Source: Parapedobacter defluvii (GTDB taxonomy: Bacteria; Bacteroidota; Bacteroidia; Sphingobacteriales; Sphingobacteriaceae). Taken from it: a stretch of DNA of 64,000 nt. The notes below the pieces were generated by a model. That model saw only the letters and a list, made by a program, of their open reading frames with translations. It was not told the origin of the DNA and ran no database searches. Below, one piece after another: positions 17,673-27,254 of the stretch. A program made the position numbers and the translations under genes. The stretch spans positions 310,001 to 374,000 of the forward strand of contig NZ_BMIK01000002.1 of the NCBI RefSeq assembly GCF_014642075.1, in the 5' to 3' direction. The stretch's first letter is position 1; every line of letters begins with the position of its first letter.

Positions 17673-19055
17673 ATGAAGAGTAGATTGAATATTTTATTCG
17701 CGTTGGTTTCACTGCCACTGATCGGTATCGGTCAAGAGGCCCCTACGCTGGCGCAGCTGGCAGAACGTGCGATCCTGAAAAGCCATTCACTTGCCAATGC
17801 GGAATTGGACATCCAGTCCGAACGGGAAACCCGCAGCAGCATTAAAGAGACGTACCTGCCGCGTGTGGAGGCAAACGGAAAATTTGCGCATTTGAACACG
17901 GAGGTGTTGGTGGATCTTCCAACCACTACGCTTCCGATATTGAATATACAGTTGTTTGACGGCAACGAACGGTTCCAGTCCAGGAGTAACCTGTGGATTT
18001 CAGACATCACGGCTTCGGCGGTGTTATTCACCGGCACCAAGGCCCCTAAGCTGGGTAAGGCGCTTGACCACAAGATACGGGCGCAGGAGATCATGCTGGA
18101 AAAGGGTAGGCAGGAAATCATCGATCAGGTCAGCACTGCTTACGATCAGCTGGCATTGCTCCGTCAGGTACAACTTGTACTGGAAGAAAGCAGCAGACGG
18201 CTTGACATCGAGAAAAAGACTGCCGAAAAGGCATTTGGATATGGACTTATCACTTCCTACGAATTAAATAAAATAGCTGTTGCGGAAGCGACATTAGCGG
18301 CTAGGCAGCAGGAATATGAGGGGAAACGCGGATTGCTGATCAGGCAATTGCATCAGCTTACCGACATACCTGTGGATTCATTGGATGCAATTGAACATAC
18401 GCTCCATCCATATTCGCTGGCAACAAATACAGGTGGCATTGATAACCGGCCGGAGATCGCCGCGCTCGATGCTGCCATTGAGGCAAACCGTTATAAAGTG
18501 CAGGCGGAACGCACCCATTGGATACCGCAGGTACAGGCATTGGCCCGTGTTGGCTATTACGGCCTCACCGACGGTTCACTGAAAACTCCGTACACCCTTC
18601 CGGTGAGCGGTCAGCCGATCCATTTGGGTGCCAACCGCCTGCAGGCCTTCCCGAGTTACATGGTCGGCGTGGGGTTCCGTTGGAACTTATTTGATGGTCT
18701 GCAGGGAAAGCGGGCAGTGAATAAGGCCAGAATTGAAGTTCAGAAAGCTGAAAATGAACGACAGGAAGCCGAGGAACTCCTGAATTTGAACCTTGTGAAA
18801 GCGCAGACGGAATATGAATTGGCCAATAAACAAGTGGTAACCGGACAGACGCGGTTAAATACGGCCCAGAAAGCGCTTGATATTGCCCAGAAAGAATCCC
18901 GTGTCGGATTGATAAAACCCGCGGAACGTATTGCCGCGGAAACGGACTATCAACAGGCTGCACTGGATTATTATCAAGTGGTTTTCAATCAGCGGCGGGC
19001 AGCCTATCGATTGCTGATGGCCACGGGAGATTTAACCCTAGAAAAATTAAACTAA
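17673..19055 (+). CDS. TolC-family outer membrane efflux protein
   Basis: This 460-residue outer-membrane factor has a signal peptide (ILFALVSLPLIGIGQ) and two repeats of the long-helix plus barrel pattern typical of TolC/NodT proteins, for example LAQLAERAILKSHSLANAEL and the C-terminal repeat VKAQTEYELANKQVV. It forms the outer channel of a tripartite exporter. The membrane fusion protein starts 5 nt later. It is likely controlled by the MarR site overlapping its leader. Confidence 0.93.
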   Translation: MKSRLNILFALVSLPLIGIGQEAPTLAQLAERAILKSHSLANAELDIQSERETRSSIKETYLPRVEANGKFAHLNTEVLVDLPTTTLPILNIQLFDGNERFQSRSNLWISDITASAVLFTGTKAPKLGKALDHKIRAQEIMLEKGRQEIIDQVSTAYDQLALLRQVQLVLEESSRRLDIEKKTAEKAFGYGLITSYELNKIAVAEATLAARQQEYEGKRGLLIRQLHQLTDIPVDSLDAIEHTLHPYSLATNTGGIDNRPEIAALDAAIEANRYKVQAERTHWIPQVQALARVGYYGLTDGSLKTPYTLPVSGQPIHLGANRLQAFPSYMVGVGFRWNLFDGLQGKRAVNKARIEVQKAENERQEAEELLNLNLVKAQTEYELANKQVVTGQTRLNTAQKALDIAQKESRVGLIKPAERIAAETDYQQAALDYYQVVFNQRRAAYRLLMATGDLTLEKLN

Positions 19056-19060
19056 CAGTT

Positions 19061-20032
19061 ATGCAAAATTTACAAACCATGAATATCAAAACAGTATCCT
19101 TTGCTCTTTTGGCTGCTGCCCTGTCGTCCTGCAGCACGCCCGTGGAGAAAGGCATTGAAGGCAAGATCAAAAGGGACGCCATCACGGTGACCACAAAGGT
19201 GCCCGGACGGGTAGCGAAGTTATGGGTTTCTGAAGGGGACCGGGTCAAACAGGGGGATACCCTGGCCGTCCTGGACATTCCCGAAGTTGATGCAAAAATT
19301 GCTCAGGCGCAGGGAGCTGTGCGTGCGGCATCGGCCCAATATGAGATGGCCGAGCGTGGTGCTACCGCCAACCAACTGAAGCAACTGCAGGCGAAGCATG
19401 ACGCACTGAAGGAACAATACGAATTTGCCCGTAAATCGTTCAGCCGTGTAGAGGCTATGTTTGCGGATTCGCTGATTTCCCCGCAGAGCTACGATGAGGC
19501 AATGGCTAAATTCCAGGGTGCGCGGGCGCAATACGATGCCGTGGTGGCCGAACTCGCAGAGGCGAAATCCGGCGTACGCATTGAGAATAGGCTCATGGCG
19601 CTTGGCCAGCAGGAACGGGCCACCGGTGCCCTGCGCGAAGCGGAAGTGGCATCTGACGAGCGCTATATTCTTGCGCCGGCCGATATGACCATTGAAACCA
19701 TTTCCCTGCATGTTGGCGAACTTGCCACGCCGGGCTACAGCATTTTCAACGGATACCTGCCGCATACTACCTGGTTCCGGTTCACGCTGCCGGAGAGCGA
19801 AATAGGCAGGGTACAGCCGGATGCGCAAATCCGGGTATTTGTGCCATACCTCGATGAAACCGTTGAAGCGAAAATTACTGCCATCAAGCAATTGGCGAGG
19901 TATGCGGATGTGTCTACCGCATATCCGGACTACCAATTGGAGGAGGCGGTTTACGAAGTGAAGGTTCGTCCCGTACAGGTTGCTGAAACCGATAAATTGT
20001 TAAATAACGCCACCGTAATTCTTAACTACTGA
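19061..20032 (+). CDS. HlyD-family membrane fusion lipoprotein
   Basis: This 323-residue periplasmic adaptor begins with a lipoprotein signal (LLAAALSSCS). The lipoyl-like half-motif RVAKLWVSEGDRVKQGDTLAVLD leads into a coiled-coil hairpin (about residues 80-180) and a C-terminal beta-barrel part. A second ATG six codons in (MNIKTVSF) may be the true start. It bridges the inner-membrane permease and the TolC-like channel encoded on either side. The substrate is unknown. Confidence 0.92.
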   Translation: MQNLQTMNIKTVSFALLAAALSSCSTPVEKGIEGKIKRDAITVTTKVPGRVAKLWVSEGDRVKQGDTLAVLDIPEVDAKIAQAQGAVRAASAQYEMAERGATANQLKQLQAKHDALKEQYEFARKSFSRVEAMFADSLISPQSYDEAMAKFQGARAQYDAVVAELAEAKSGVRIENRLMALGQQERATGALREAEVASDERYILAPADMTIETISLHVGELATPGYSIFNGYLPHTTWFRFTLPESEIGRVQPDAQIRVFVPYLDETVEAKITAIKQLARYADVSTAYPDYQLEEAVYEVKVRPVQVAETDKLLNNATVILNY

Positions 20033-20034
20033 TC

Positions 20035-21189
20035 ATGCGTACGTTCATTCAATTGGTCAAGCGCGAGTTCCGGCTTTTCTGGGGCAATTCCGTGCTGCGG
20101 CTACTCTTTATCGGTGCGCCGGTACTGTATGGTGTATTGTTCGGCTTCGTTTATCAGAAAGGCAAGGTCACCGATCTGAACATTCTGGTGGTCGACCAGG
20201 ATAATACACCGCTGAGCAACCGGTTGGTTGACATGCTGAATGACAATGAAGTACTTCATGTGGTCGAGGTTAAACCCGAGCGGATGGACCTAAAACGGGA
20301 CCTGATCCGGCTGGATGGGCAGGCAATCGTGATCATCCCCGATCGTTTTGAAGCGGATGTGCTTCAGAACCGGTCGCCCGAAATCAACGTACAGATCAAC
20401 CTGGCAAACATCCTTACGGCCAACTATGCCTCCCGTTCCATCCAGGTCGTACTCGGTTCGCTGAATGCGGGGCTGGAAATGGAGGCACTCCGTAAACGGG
20501 GTACCCCTGACTATGCGGTTTCGAAAAAGTATGAAGCGTTCAGCACCAACTATGTGCGGCTATATAACCGTTCGTCCAATTACATGAGTTTCTTATGGCC
20601 GGGTATGCTTGCTACCATTGTGCAGCAGGTGCTTCTGTTGGCGCTGGCGTTGAGTTTTGCGCAGGAGTACGAGCGCGGTACATTCCAGTCGGAATTGCTT
20701 GCGCAAACACGCTCACCCTTACTAGCCATTTTAGTGAAATGCATGCCTTATTGGCTGATGATGATTCCGATAGGTTTGTTTTTCTGGGGGTTGCAGCAGT
20801 ATTTCCACATTCCGCTGATTCCGCACCAGCCCGGCGCCAGTTTATTGCTGTTTGCACTCTTTGTCGCTGCCTCTTCATTTATGGGCATCCTGGTGAGCAT
20901 CCTGATACCCAATCAGCTGAAGGCGACGGAAGTCCTGATGGTGGTGGCTACGCCAAGTTTTGTGCTCAGTGGATTTACCTGGCCGCTAAGCCAGATGCCC
21001 GGCTGGGTCGCCCTGGTTGCCGACGTCATTCCCCTCACCCATTTTCTCAGTGCATACCGCATTATGCTGATGCAGGAAGGATGGTTAGGGGCCATCGGCT
21101 CACAATTGATTGCCCTGGCGATATTGACGGTGGTATTCGGGTTACTGAGCTATGCAGCGTTGGCCATAAAGATGCGGCGGGTGAAATAG
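20035..21189 (+). CDS. ABC-2 type transporter permease
   Basis: This 384-residue inner-membrane protein has the ABC-2/YhhJ layout: one N-terminal membrane segment (LRLLFIGAPVLYGVLFGFVY), a large external domain (about residues 45-185), and five more membrane segments with the signature SGFTWPLSQMP. It starts 2 nt after the fusion protein gene. No ATP-binding subunit is present in the operon, so energy must come from an ATPase encoded elsewhere or the system works differently. The family is clear; the exported compound is not. Confidence 0.9.
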   Translation: MRTFIQLVKREFRLFWGNSVLRLLFIGAPVLYGVLFGFVYQKGKVTDLNILVVDQDNTPLSNRLVDMLNDNEVLHVVEVKPERMDLKRDLIRLDGQAIVIIPDRFEADVLQNRSPEINVQINLANILTANYASRSIQVVLGSLNAGLEMEALRKRGTPDYAVSKKYEAFSTNYVRLYNRSSNYMSFLWPGMLATIVQQVLLLALALSFAQEYERGTFQSELLAQTRSPLLAILVKCMPYWLMMIPIGLFFWGLQQYFHIPLIPHQPGASLLLFALFVAASSFMGILVSILIPNQLKATEVLMVVATPSFVLSGFTWPLSQMPGWVALVADVIPLTHFLSAYRIMLMQEGWLGAIGSQLIALAILTVVFGLLSYAALAIKMRRVK

Positions 21190-21217
21190 ATCACTTCAAA
21201 GCAGTACCGTGGCGGTG

Positions 21218-22702
21218 TTATAACAGATTCATCAGCCATCCGGGAAAGATCCCCAGCAACAGTACGCTCAGGGTGATAAGCGTGGCCATCAAAACGATGT
21301 ATGACCGTAATGGTTTAGTTTCCATCGGTTCCTCCGGCTTCCGTAAGAACGCATTCAGCGGTATTTTGAAATAGTAGAACAGCGATATGACCGTTGTGAG
21401 TGCCCCCACGATAAGCAGGGCGATCATACCGGGATTGCCGGTAAGCTGCCAGTTGCCGAAAACCGCAGTAAAGACCAGCAGCTTGGCAACAAATCCGGAG
21501 GTAGGAGGGATGCCGGTAAGGGAAATCATCAGCAACACAAAGCCGACAAATGTAATCGGCATCACCGGGCCTAATCCGCGATATTCATTTACATCGGCGG
21601 CTCCCGTTCGCGATTCGATAAAAGCTGCAAACATGAATACGCCCATGTTCATCAGTGAATATACCGACAGATAAAACAACAGAACCGCATATTCTCCTGC
21701 AGAATAGGCCAGCACGGCCATCATCAGGAAACCCGTATGGCCGATGGATGAATAAGCCATCATCCGTTTTACGTCTGTTTGGCGCAATGCAGCCAGGTTT
21801 CCCAGCAGCATGGTAGCGATGGCGGATACCAATATCAGCGTTTGCAGGTATTGGTAAGCGATACTTCCCACAGGCCAGGCATAGAGAATGCGTGCAAGCA
21901 GGGCTACGCCGGCGATCTTCGGAGCGGTGGAGAGGAAAGCCGTTACGGGAGTGGGAGCACCCTGATACACATCGGGCGTCCAGAAGTGGAACGGTACGAA
22001 CGAAAGTTTGAAGCCGATGCCGGTGAAGACCAACAGTAATGCAGTAGCCAGCAGCAGCGGTGCCGTAGCAGACAATCCCCGGGCATGGGGTTCAGAGGTG
22101 AAATCCAGGTCGCCCGTGAACCCATACAGGAAAGAAAGGCCGTATAGCATCACGGCGGAACATACCGAGCCGAATAACACGTATTTCATGGCGGCTTCGG
22201 TCTGCCGTGCTTCTTTGGCAAGGTACCCCACCATGAGGTATGAGCCGATGGATACCATTTCGATGGACACGAAGACCATCAACCAGCTGGTGGCCATCCC
22301 CATCAGATTCAGCCCGATGTGCATAGCCAGTAAGATGCTGTAGAAGTCGGCCGTTTTCTTACGGTGTGAGGCAAAGTCCGGATTCGCATGTACAAACAAG
22401 GCAAATAGCAGGCAAACCACCGCGACGAGCACACGCGTGTATCGGCCGAAGCCGTCCGCATCAAGCATTCCGAATAACAGATCGTTTGCCACGGGCTGGG
22501 CTAATTGCAGGGCACTAAAAATCCCCGCCAATGCGATACCGCCGAGCGTAATGGACAATGTACCTTGCCTCCAGCGGCGGTCCAGGAACAATCCGGTGCC
22601 TATACTGGCGAGGAATGTAACCGCCAGCACGACTTCAGGCAACAACGCGGGTAGACCCGAGAGGATATGGTCCAGTTTATAGCTTATGTTGTCAATGGTC
22701 AA
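21218..22702 (-). CDS. nuoN: NADH-quinone oxidoreductase subunit N
   Basis: This 494-residue membrane subunit of complex I is a proton-pumping antiporter-like protein. Conserved features include FHFWTPDVYQGAPTPV and the helix with KRMMAYSSIGHTGF. No ATG is available near the N-terminus. The best start is a TTG (MTIDNISYKL) at 22702, which lies inside a repeat array, so the exact start is uncertain. It is the last gene of the nuoHIJKLMN unit and is convergent with the exporter operon. Confidence 0.95.
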   Translation of the reverse strand: MTIDNISYKLDHILSGLPALLPEVVLAVTFLASIGTGLFLDRRWRQGTLSITLGGIALAGIFSALQLAQPVANDLLFGMLDADGFGRYTRVLVAVVCLLFALFVHANPDFASHRKKTADFYSILLAMHIGLNLMGMATSWLMVFVSIEMVSIGSYLMVGYLAKEARQTEAAMKYVLFGSVCSAVMLYGLSFLYGFTGDLDFTSEPHARGLSATAPLLLATALLLVFTGIGFKLSFVPFHFWTPDVYQGAPTPVTAFLSTAPKIAGVALLARILYAWPVGSIAYQYLQTLILVSAIATMLLGNLAALRQTDVKRMMAYSSIGHTGFLMMAVLAYSAGEYAVLLFYLSVYSLMNMGVFMFAAFIESRTGAADVNEYRGLGPVMPITFVGFVLLMISLTGIPPTSGFVAKLLVFTAVFGNWQLTGNPGMIALLIVGALTTVISLFYYFKIPLNAFLRKPEEPMETKPLRSYIVLMATLITLSVLLLGIFPGWLMNLL

Positions 22703-22790
22703 TGGTCAATTGTTAAATGTTAATTATCAATTATCAACTGTCAATTATCAACTGTCAATTATCAACTGTCAATTATCAACTGTCAATTAT
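22690..22790. repeat. 14-bp tandem repeat array between nuoM and nuoN
   Basis: TTATCAACTGTCAA is repeated perfectly four times at 22731-22786, with related words on both sides (TCAATGG, TAATTATCAA). The array supplies the TGA stop and last Asn codons of nuoM and the TTG start of nuoN. A related array lies between nuoI and nuoH. Confidence 0.85.
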
Positions 22791-24387
22791 TACCTACCAA
22801 TTCCACGAGGGCCAATACGGAAGCATTGATTTTGTCAAATGCCAATGCGGGGTATATCCCGAGTGTCAGGGCCAATCCGAGCATGGGTACCATAATGAAT
22901 GTTTCCCGGGGAGAGGCATCAACGAGCATCTTTGACCATTCTTCGCCTCCTTTCAGGCGGGGCTGGCCGAAGAACATCCGTTGCAATGTCCATAGGAAGT
23001 AAGCGGCACTGAGCAGGATTCCCAGCGAGCCGGCGATGGCCATCCAGCGGGGTAGGATACCGTTTACACTTTCCGCATTGAAGGCGCCGATGATGACAAA
23101 AACTTCGCCGATGAAGGCTGAAAAGCCGGGCAGACCTAAAGAGGCGAAAAACGTGATGGCTACAAACACCGTAAACCGGGGCATGATACTTGCCAATCCG
23201 CGGAAGTGATAAATGTGGCGGTCGTGTACGCGGTCATACAGCATACCTACGAGGAAGAACAGGGCGGCGGAAAGGAAGCCGTGGCTGATCATCTGGAATA
23301 CCGCACCCGCAGTTCCCTCTGTGGTAAACGAGGCAATGCCGAGTAATACGAACCCCATGTGAGAGACGGATGAATAAGCAATCATGCGTTTCAGATCGCG
23401 TTGGGCGAGTGCCACCAGCGCACCATAAACAATGGATACGACACCGATGAGCCCCAGCCACCAGGCCGACTGCTGTGCTGCATCGGGAAATATACTGAAA
23501 CAGATGCGCAGGATTCCATATCCGCCCACCTTGAGCAGAATACCCGCCAGTATGATGGATATGGGCGTAGGTGCTTCCACGTGCGCATCGGGTAGCCAGG
23601 TGTGCAGGGGCACAATGGGCACCTTGATGGCAAAAGCAACGAATAATACGATGAAGCCCAGTAGGCGGGCCGATATGCCAAGTAATTCGTGGTTGGCAGC
23701 AGCCGAGAATACGGAACCGGGGGTGTAATTGGCCGGATTCATCATGTGCAGCATGTTGAATGTATGCGCGCCGGTTTCGGGATTGGTTACCGAAAAATAA
23801 AGTCCCACGATGATCAAAAGCATGAACACCGATCCGAATAAGGTGTACAGGAAAAACTTCATGGCTGCATACTCGCGCCTTGCGCCTCCCCAGATGCCGA
23901 TGAGGAAATACAGGGGCAGCAGCATCAATTCGTAGAAGATATAAAACAGGAAGAAATCAAGGGCGGCAAAAACCCCCATGACCGCCATGTTGAGGATCAT
24001 CAGCAAGATGAAATAGCCTTTGGTACTTTTCTGGATATTCCAGGAAGCTCCCACGGCAATGAGCATGATGAGCGAGGTAAGGAATAGGAACGGCATGGAA
24101 AGCCCATCGACCCCGACGAAATAATCAATTTCAAGCTGACCCAGACTGCCCATATCCAATCGTATCCAAGGGATGTGATCTACGAACTGATACAGACGGG
24201 CATCGGTAACACCGGCTCCTTTGGGGTGGAAAAGGTAGTACATGCCTCCGCTCAATATCAACTGCAAAAATCCCGTGAACAGCGCAATATATCTATAGGT
24301 ATTTTTTTTTGCCGCAGGAATGAATGCGATCAGCAGTACAGCCGCCAGGGGCAAGAAAATAAGTAGGGTTAACAGGTGCAGGTTCAT
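22783..24387 (-). CDS. nuoM: NADH-quinone oxidoreductase subunit M
   Basis: This 534-residue antiporter-like membrane subunit of complex I starts at the ATG of MNLHLLTLLIFLP, which overlaps the nuoL stop as ATGA. A longer open frame upstream lies inside nuoL and is spurious. Conserved motifs are PLHTWLPDAHVEAPTPIS and KRMIAYSSVSHMGF, including the lysine and glutamate positions of the proton path. Its final codons and stop are formed by the intergenic repeat array. Confidence 0.97.
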   Translation of the reverse strand: MNLHLLTLLIFLPLAAVLLIAFIPAAKKNTYRYIALFTGFLQLILSGGMYYLFHPKGAGVTDARLYQFVDHIPWIRLDMGSLGQLEIDYFVGVDGLSMPFLFLTSLIMLIAVGASWNIQKSTKGYFILLMILNMAVMGVFAALDFFLFYIFYELMLLPLYFLIGIWGGARREYAAMKFFLYTLFGSVFMLLIIVGLYFSVTNPETGAHTFNMLHMMNPANYTPGSVFSAAANHELLGISARLLGFIVLFVAFAIKVPIVPLHTWLPDAHVEAPTPISIILAGILLKVGGYGILRICFSIFPDAAQQSAWWLGLIGVVSIVYGALVALAQRDLKRMIAYSSVSHMGFVLLGIASFTTEGTAGAVFQMISHGFLSAALFFLVGMLYDRVHDRHIYHFRGLASIMPRFTVFVAITFFASLGLPGFSAFIGEVFVIIGAFNAESVNGILPRWMAIAGSLGILLSAAYFLWTLQRMFFGQPRLKGGEEWSKMLVDASPRETFIMVPMLGLALTLGIYPALAFDKINASVLALVELVGNN

Positions 24388-26381
24388 AGTAACACGACGA
24401 TGTGATAAAGCAGGATTACCAAAATGATAAAAAACAGGGTAGCGAAGTAATGTTGGAGCCGGCCGTTTTGGAGCCGGCGGAATACATTGCCTAGCCCCCA
24501 TGCTATTTTTCCGATCAGCCTTACGAAGCCATCCACAAGCCGTTGATCCAACCACGCGGCTACCGCGGCAAAAGAGCGCCCTAACGCGGAAAGGCCATTT
24601 ACCATGCCATCTACTACGTAGTGGTCCACCCAAAGCAGCAGCTGTGACAGCCGGACTACTGGGCGTACCACGGCGGCGCCATACAGGGCGTCAAGGTATC
24701 CCTGGTGTTCAGACAGCCGGTAGAACAGTCCACCGCCCTTCAGCGGATATTTCCCATTGACATACCACTGCCAGGCGACGCCGGCAACGATACACGTTAC
24801 CCCGGTGGTCAGCACCGGAATGGCGAGATGCAGCAGCCGGAGCGGCGGCAAGGTGGAAACCGGAGACGTCAATCCCTGCATCAGCCATACGTAGCTATCG
24901 TTCAGTGGGTTGACCGAAAATAATGGGAAAAGGGAACAGCCTGCCAAAAACAGCATGGGGCCAAGCATCCGCATCGGGGCCTCGTGTATCCGGATGTCTT
25001 TTTTGACCGAACGGATGGAAAGGGAGCCAAAGAACACTTTTGCCAGGAGCCTTAAAATGTAGAAGCTGGTCAGCATACTGACGGCGACCAGTACATAAGG
25101 AATCAGTTTCGCGGCCCCCGACTGCAGCGCAGCCCATTCAAACGTATGTACGATCAGCGCATCCTTGGAAAGGTAGCCCCCGGTAAACGGAAATCCGGCG
25201 AGTGCCAGCGAGGCGATGAGCATGGCCGTAAATGTAAGAGGCATGTGCTTGCGCAGACCACCCATGTTGCGGATATCCTGGGGGTCCATATCCAGGCCAT
25301 ATGTTTCTTTGGCATGCTGCATTTCGTGGATGATGGCACCCGCGCACAGGAACAGCAGACATTTGAAGAATGCGTGGGTGGCCAGGTGAAACAGGGCTAC
25401 CGGATACATGCCGATACCGATACCTACCATCATGAATCCCAGTTGCGAAATGGTGGAAAAAGCCAGGATATTCTTGATGTCGTACTGGGTCAGCGCGAAA
25501 TACGCAGCGGCAAAGGCCGTTACCGTGCCGATTGTGGCGATTACCAGCAAAACGGTTGCATCGAATACCGGGAATATACGGGCCAGCAAAAATACACCGG
25601 CGGCGACCATGGTGGCTGCGTGGATGAGGGAGGATACCGACGTGGGACCTTCCATGGCATCGGGCAGCCATACATGAAGCGGGAACTGTGCCGATTTGGC
25701 CATGGCACCGAGGAAAAACGCGAGGCCTGCCACGGTGAGCCACGGAGCGGGAAGGGTTTCCGGAGCCTCGATCAGCGCCTTGGTATCCAGTGTGCCCAGG
25801 TGGCTATAGGTAAGGGCCATGCCGATGAGGAAACCGATGTCTCCGATCCGGTTCACAATAAATGCCTTTTTATTGGCCTGAACGGCGGCATCCTTGGTAA
25901 ACCAGAACCCGATAAGCAAGTAGGAGGCAAACCCCACAAGTTCCCAGCAGATATACATGAGCAGCAGGTTATCGGCAACCACCAATCCCAGCATCGCAAA
26001 GCAGAAAAGGCTCAGGTATGTCCAATACCGATGGATACCCGGATCGCCCTTCATATATGCCGCAGAATAAATGTGTACGGGCAATGCAATCAGACTTACC
26101 AAAACGAGCATCATCACCGCCATGTTATCAAGCAGCACCCCCACGTGAAATGCCTGCTCGCCGATGGTAAACCAGTGCCACTGGATGTGGATGGGGGGCT
26201 GATTCCAAATCTGGGCGAATGCATAACAAGCTGCGAGCAGGCTCAGCAAAATAGCGGAAGTGGCAACTGCTCCGTTTCCTGCTCTTTTGCCGAGGGCCGC
26301 TGATAGGAGGAATCCAGCGAAAGGCAGCAACACTGCCGATAAGGCAGCCAATAGCGGGTATGTCAGTGCAGTTGTAGGCAA
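24384..26381 (-). CDS. nuoL: NADH-quinone oxidoreductase subunit L
   Basis: This 665-residue proton-pumping subunit is of normal length and includes the C-terminal lateral helix region. Motifs include WELVGFASYLLIGFW, PLHVWLPDAMEGPTSVSSLIHAATMV and DIKNILAFSTISQLGFM. The only plausible start in frame is a TTG 22 nt after the nuoK stop. It overlaps nuoM by 4 nt. Confidence 0.97.
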   Translation of the reverse strand: MPTTALTYPLLAALSAVLLPFAGFLLSAALGKRAGNGAVATSAILLSLLAACYAFAQIWNQPPIHIQWHWFTIGEQAFHVGVLLDNMAVMMLVLVSLIALPVHIYSAAYMKGDPGIHRYWTYLSLFCFAMLGLVVADNLLLMYICWELVGFASYLLIGFWFTKDAAVQANKKAFIVNRIGDIGFLIGMALTYSHLGTLDTKALIEAPETLPAPWLTVAGLAFFLGAMAKSAQFPLHVWLPDAMEGPTSVSSLIHAATMVAAGVFLLARIFPVFDATVLLVIATIGTVTAFAAAYFALTQYDIKNILAFSTISQLGFMMVGIGIGMYPVALFHLATHAFFKCLLFLCAGAIIHEMQHAKETYGLDMDPQDIRNMGGLRKHMPLTFTAMLIASLALAGFPFTGGYLSKDALIVHTFEWAALQSGAAKLIPYVLVAVSMLTSFYILRLLAKVFFGSLSIRSVKKDIRIHEAPMRMLGPMLFLAGCSLFPLFSVNPLNDSYVWLMQGLTSPVSTLPPLRLLHLAIPVLTTGVTCIVAGVAWQWYVNGKYPLKGGGLFYRLSEHQGYLDALYGAAVVRPVVRLSQLLLWVDHYVVDGMVNGLSALGRSFAAVAAWLDQRLVDGFVRLIGKIAWGLGNVFRRLQNGRLQHYFATLFFIILVILLYHIVVLL

Positions 26382-26403
26382 TGTTTCGTCGTTCGTCTTT
26401 ACG

Positions 26404-26709
26404 TTAATCCTTTAAGTTTCTGATATCTTCCGGATTCACTGATTTATAGAATTTATATGCATTGAGTATGATGGCCAATGCAACGGCTACGGCCGCTGCC
26501 GCGAGTACAATGGCAAACAACGCAAATGCCTGTCCGCCGTATGCCGTTTTATCATACCGGCTGAAAGCCACTAAATTCAGGATCGCAGCGTTGATCATCA
26601 GTTCAATGCCCACCAATACCAAAATGGCATTGCGCCGGGCCATGACGGTATATAAGCCGATTGCAAACAGGCAGGCTCCCACGATGAGGAAATGTGTAAG
26701 CGGAATCAC
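26404..26709 (-). CDS. nuoK: NADH-quinone oxidoreductase subunit K
   Basis: This 101-residue protein has three membrane helices and the conserved Glu of VGIELMINAAILNLVAF in helix 2. It is a proton-path subunit of the complex I membrane arm. It overlaps nuoJ by 4 nt (ATGA) and precedes nuoL. Confidence 0.97.
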   Translation of the reverse strand: MIPLTHFLIVGACLFAIGLYTVMARRNAILVLVGIELMINAAILNLVAFSRYDKTAYGGQAFALFAIVLAAAAVAVALAIILNAYKFYKSVNPEDIRNLKD

Positions 26710-27254
26710 GGATTTGCCTCCTTTCGTGTAAGGTGGGCAGCGCCGATCAAGGCCATCATCAACAGTACGGAGATAATTTCAAACGGTAATAAATATCGCG
26801 TCATGATCTGAACGCCGAGGTGCTGAACGGTTTGATCCGTTGGAGTCAGGATTGCACCGCTTTCCCGGGATGACAAGATCCACGCCGGCTCATGCGTTCC
26901 CAGGTGTAGAGATGCATAAATCAGGATGGATAGAAATGAGGCTGCCAGGATAACCGACTGCCATACCGGTAAAGCAAAGAAATGGGATGTCCCCATCTGG
27001 AGGTCATTCAGCAGCTCCTTATTGGAAAGCATAAAAGCAAAAAGCATCAATACCAATACACCGCCTACGTAGACCAGGATCTGCGTGATCGCCACAAAGT
27101 CGGCCAGCGCAAATACGTATAATCCGGCAACGGAAAAAAGGACAATGAAAAACAGAAACAGCGACCGGGCGACATTCCGCATACTTACCAGCAATAAGGC
27201 AGATCCGATGGCTATCGCAGCAAAACCGTAAAACACCCATGCCGTAATGTCCAT
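26706..27254 (-). CDS. nuoJ: NADH-quinone oxidoreductase subunit J
   Basis: This 182-residue protein starts at MDITAWVFYGF, an ATG sharing one base with the nuoI stop (TAATG). An upstream Met in the same frame lies within nuoI and is rejected. It has five membrane helices with the typical VYVGGVLVLMLFAFML segment containing the pi-bulge region. It is a membrane-arm subunit of complex I. Confidence 0.96.
   Translation of the reverse strand: MDITAWVFYGFAAIAIGSALLLVSMRNVARSLFLFFIVLFSVAGLYVFALADFVAITQILVYVGGVLVLMLFAFMLSNKELLNDLQMGTSHFFALPVWQSVILAASFLSILIYASLHLGTHEPAWILSSRESGAILTPTDQTVQHLGVQIMTRYLLPFEIISVLLMMALIGAAHLTRKEANP

Noticed and set aside
20595-21374. Plus-strand frame of 259 codons
   Set aside because: It overlaps the ABC-2 permease and nuoN genes, and its residues (many Cys, His and Arg) do not resemble a protein family.
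22690-22790. CRISPR array
   Set aside because: The units are directly tandem, with no unique spacers between them, so it is a simple tandem repeat.
22717-22935. ORF reading MLIINYQLSIINCQLS
   Set aside because: Its first half is just the translated tandem repeat, and the rest is antisense to nuoM.
24388-24633. N-terminal extension of nuoM
   Set aside because: The extra 82 codons lie inside nuoL and are rich in Arg and Pro; the true NuoM N-terminus begins at the ATGA overlap.
25146-26303. Plus-strand frame of 385 codons opposite nuoL
   Set aside because: It is fully antisense to a clear NuoL protein; the composition (Gln-, Gly- and Lys-rich) is that of an antisense shadow.
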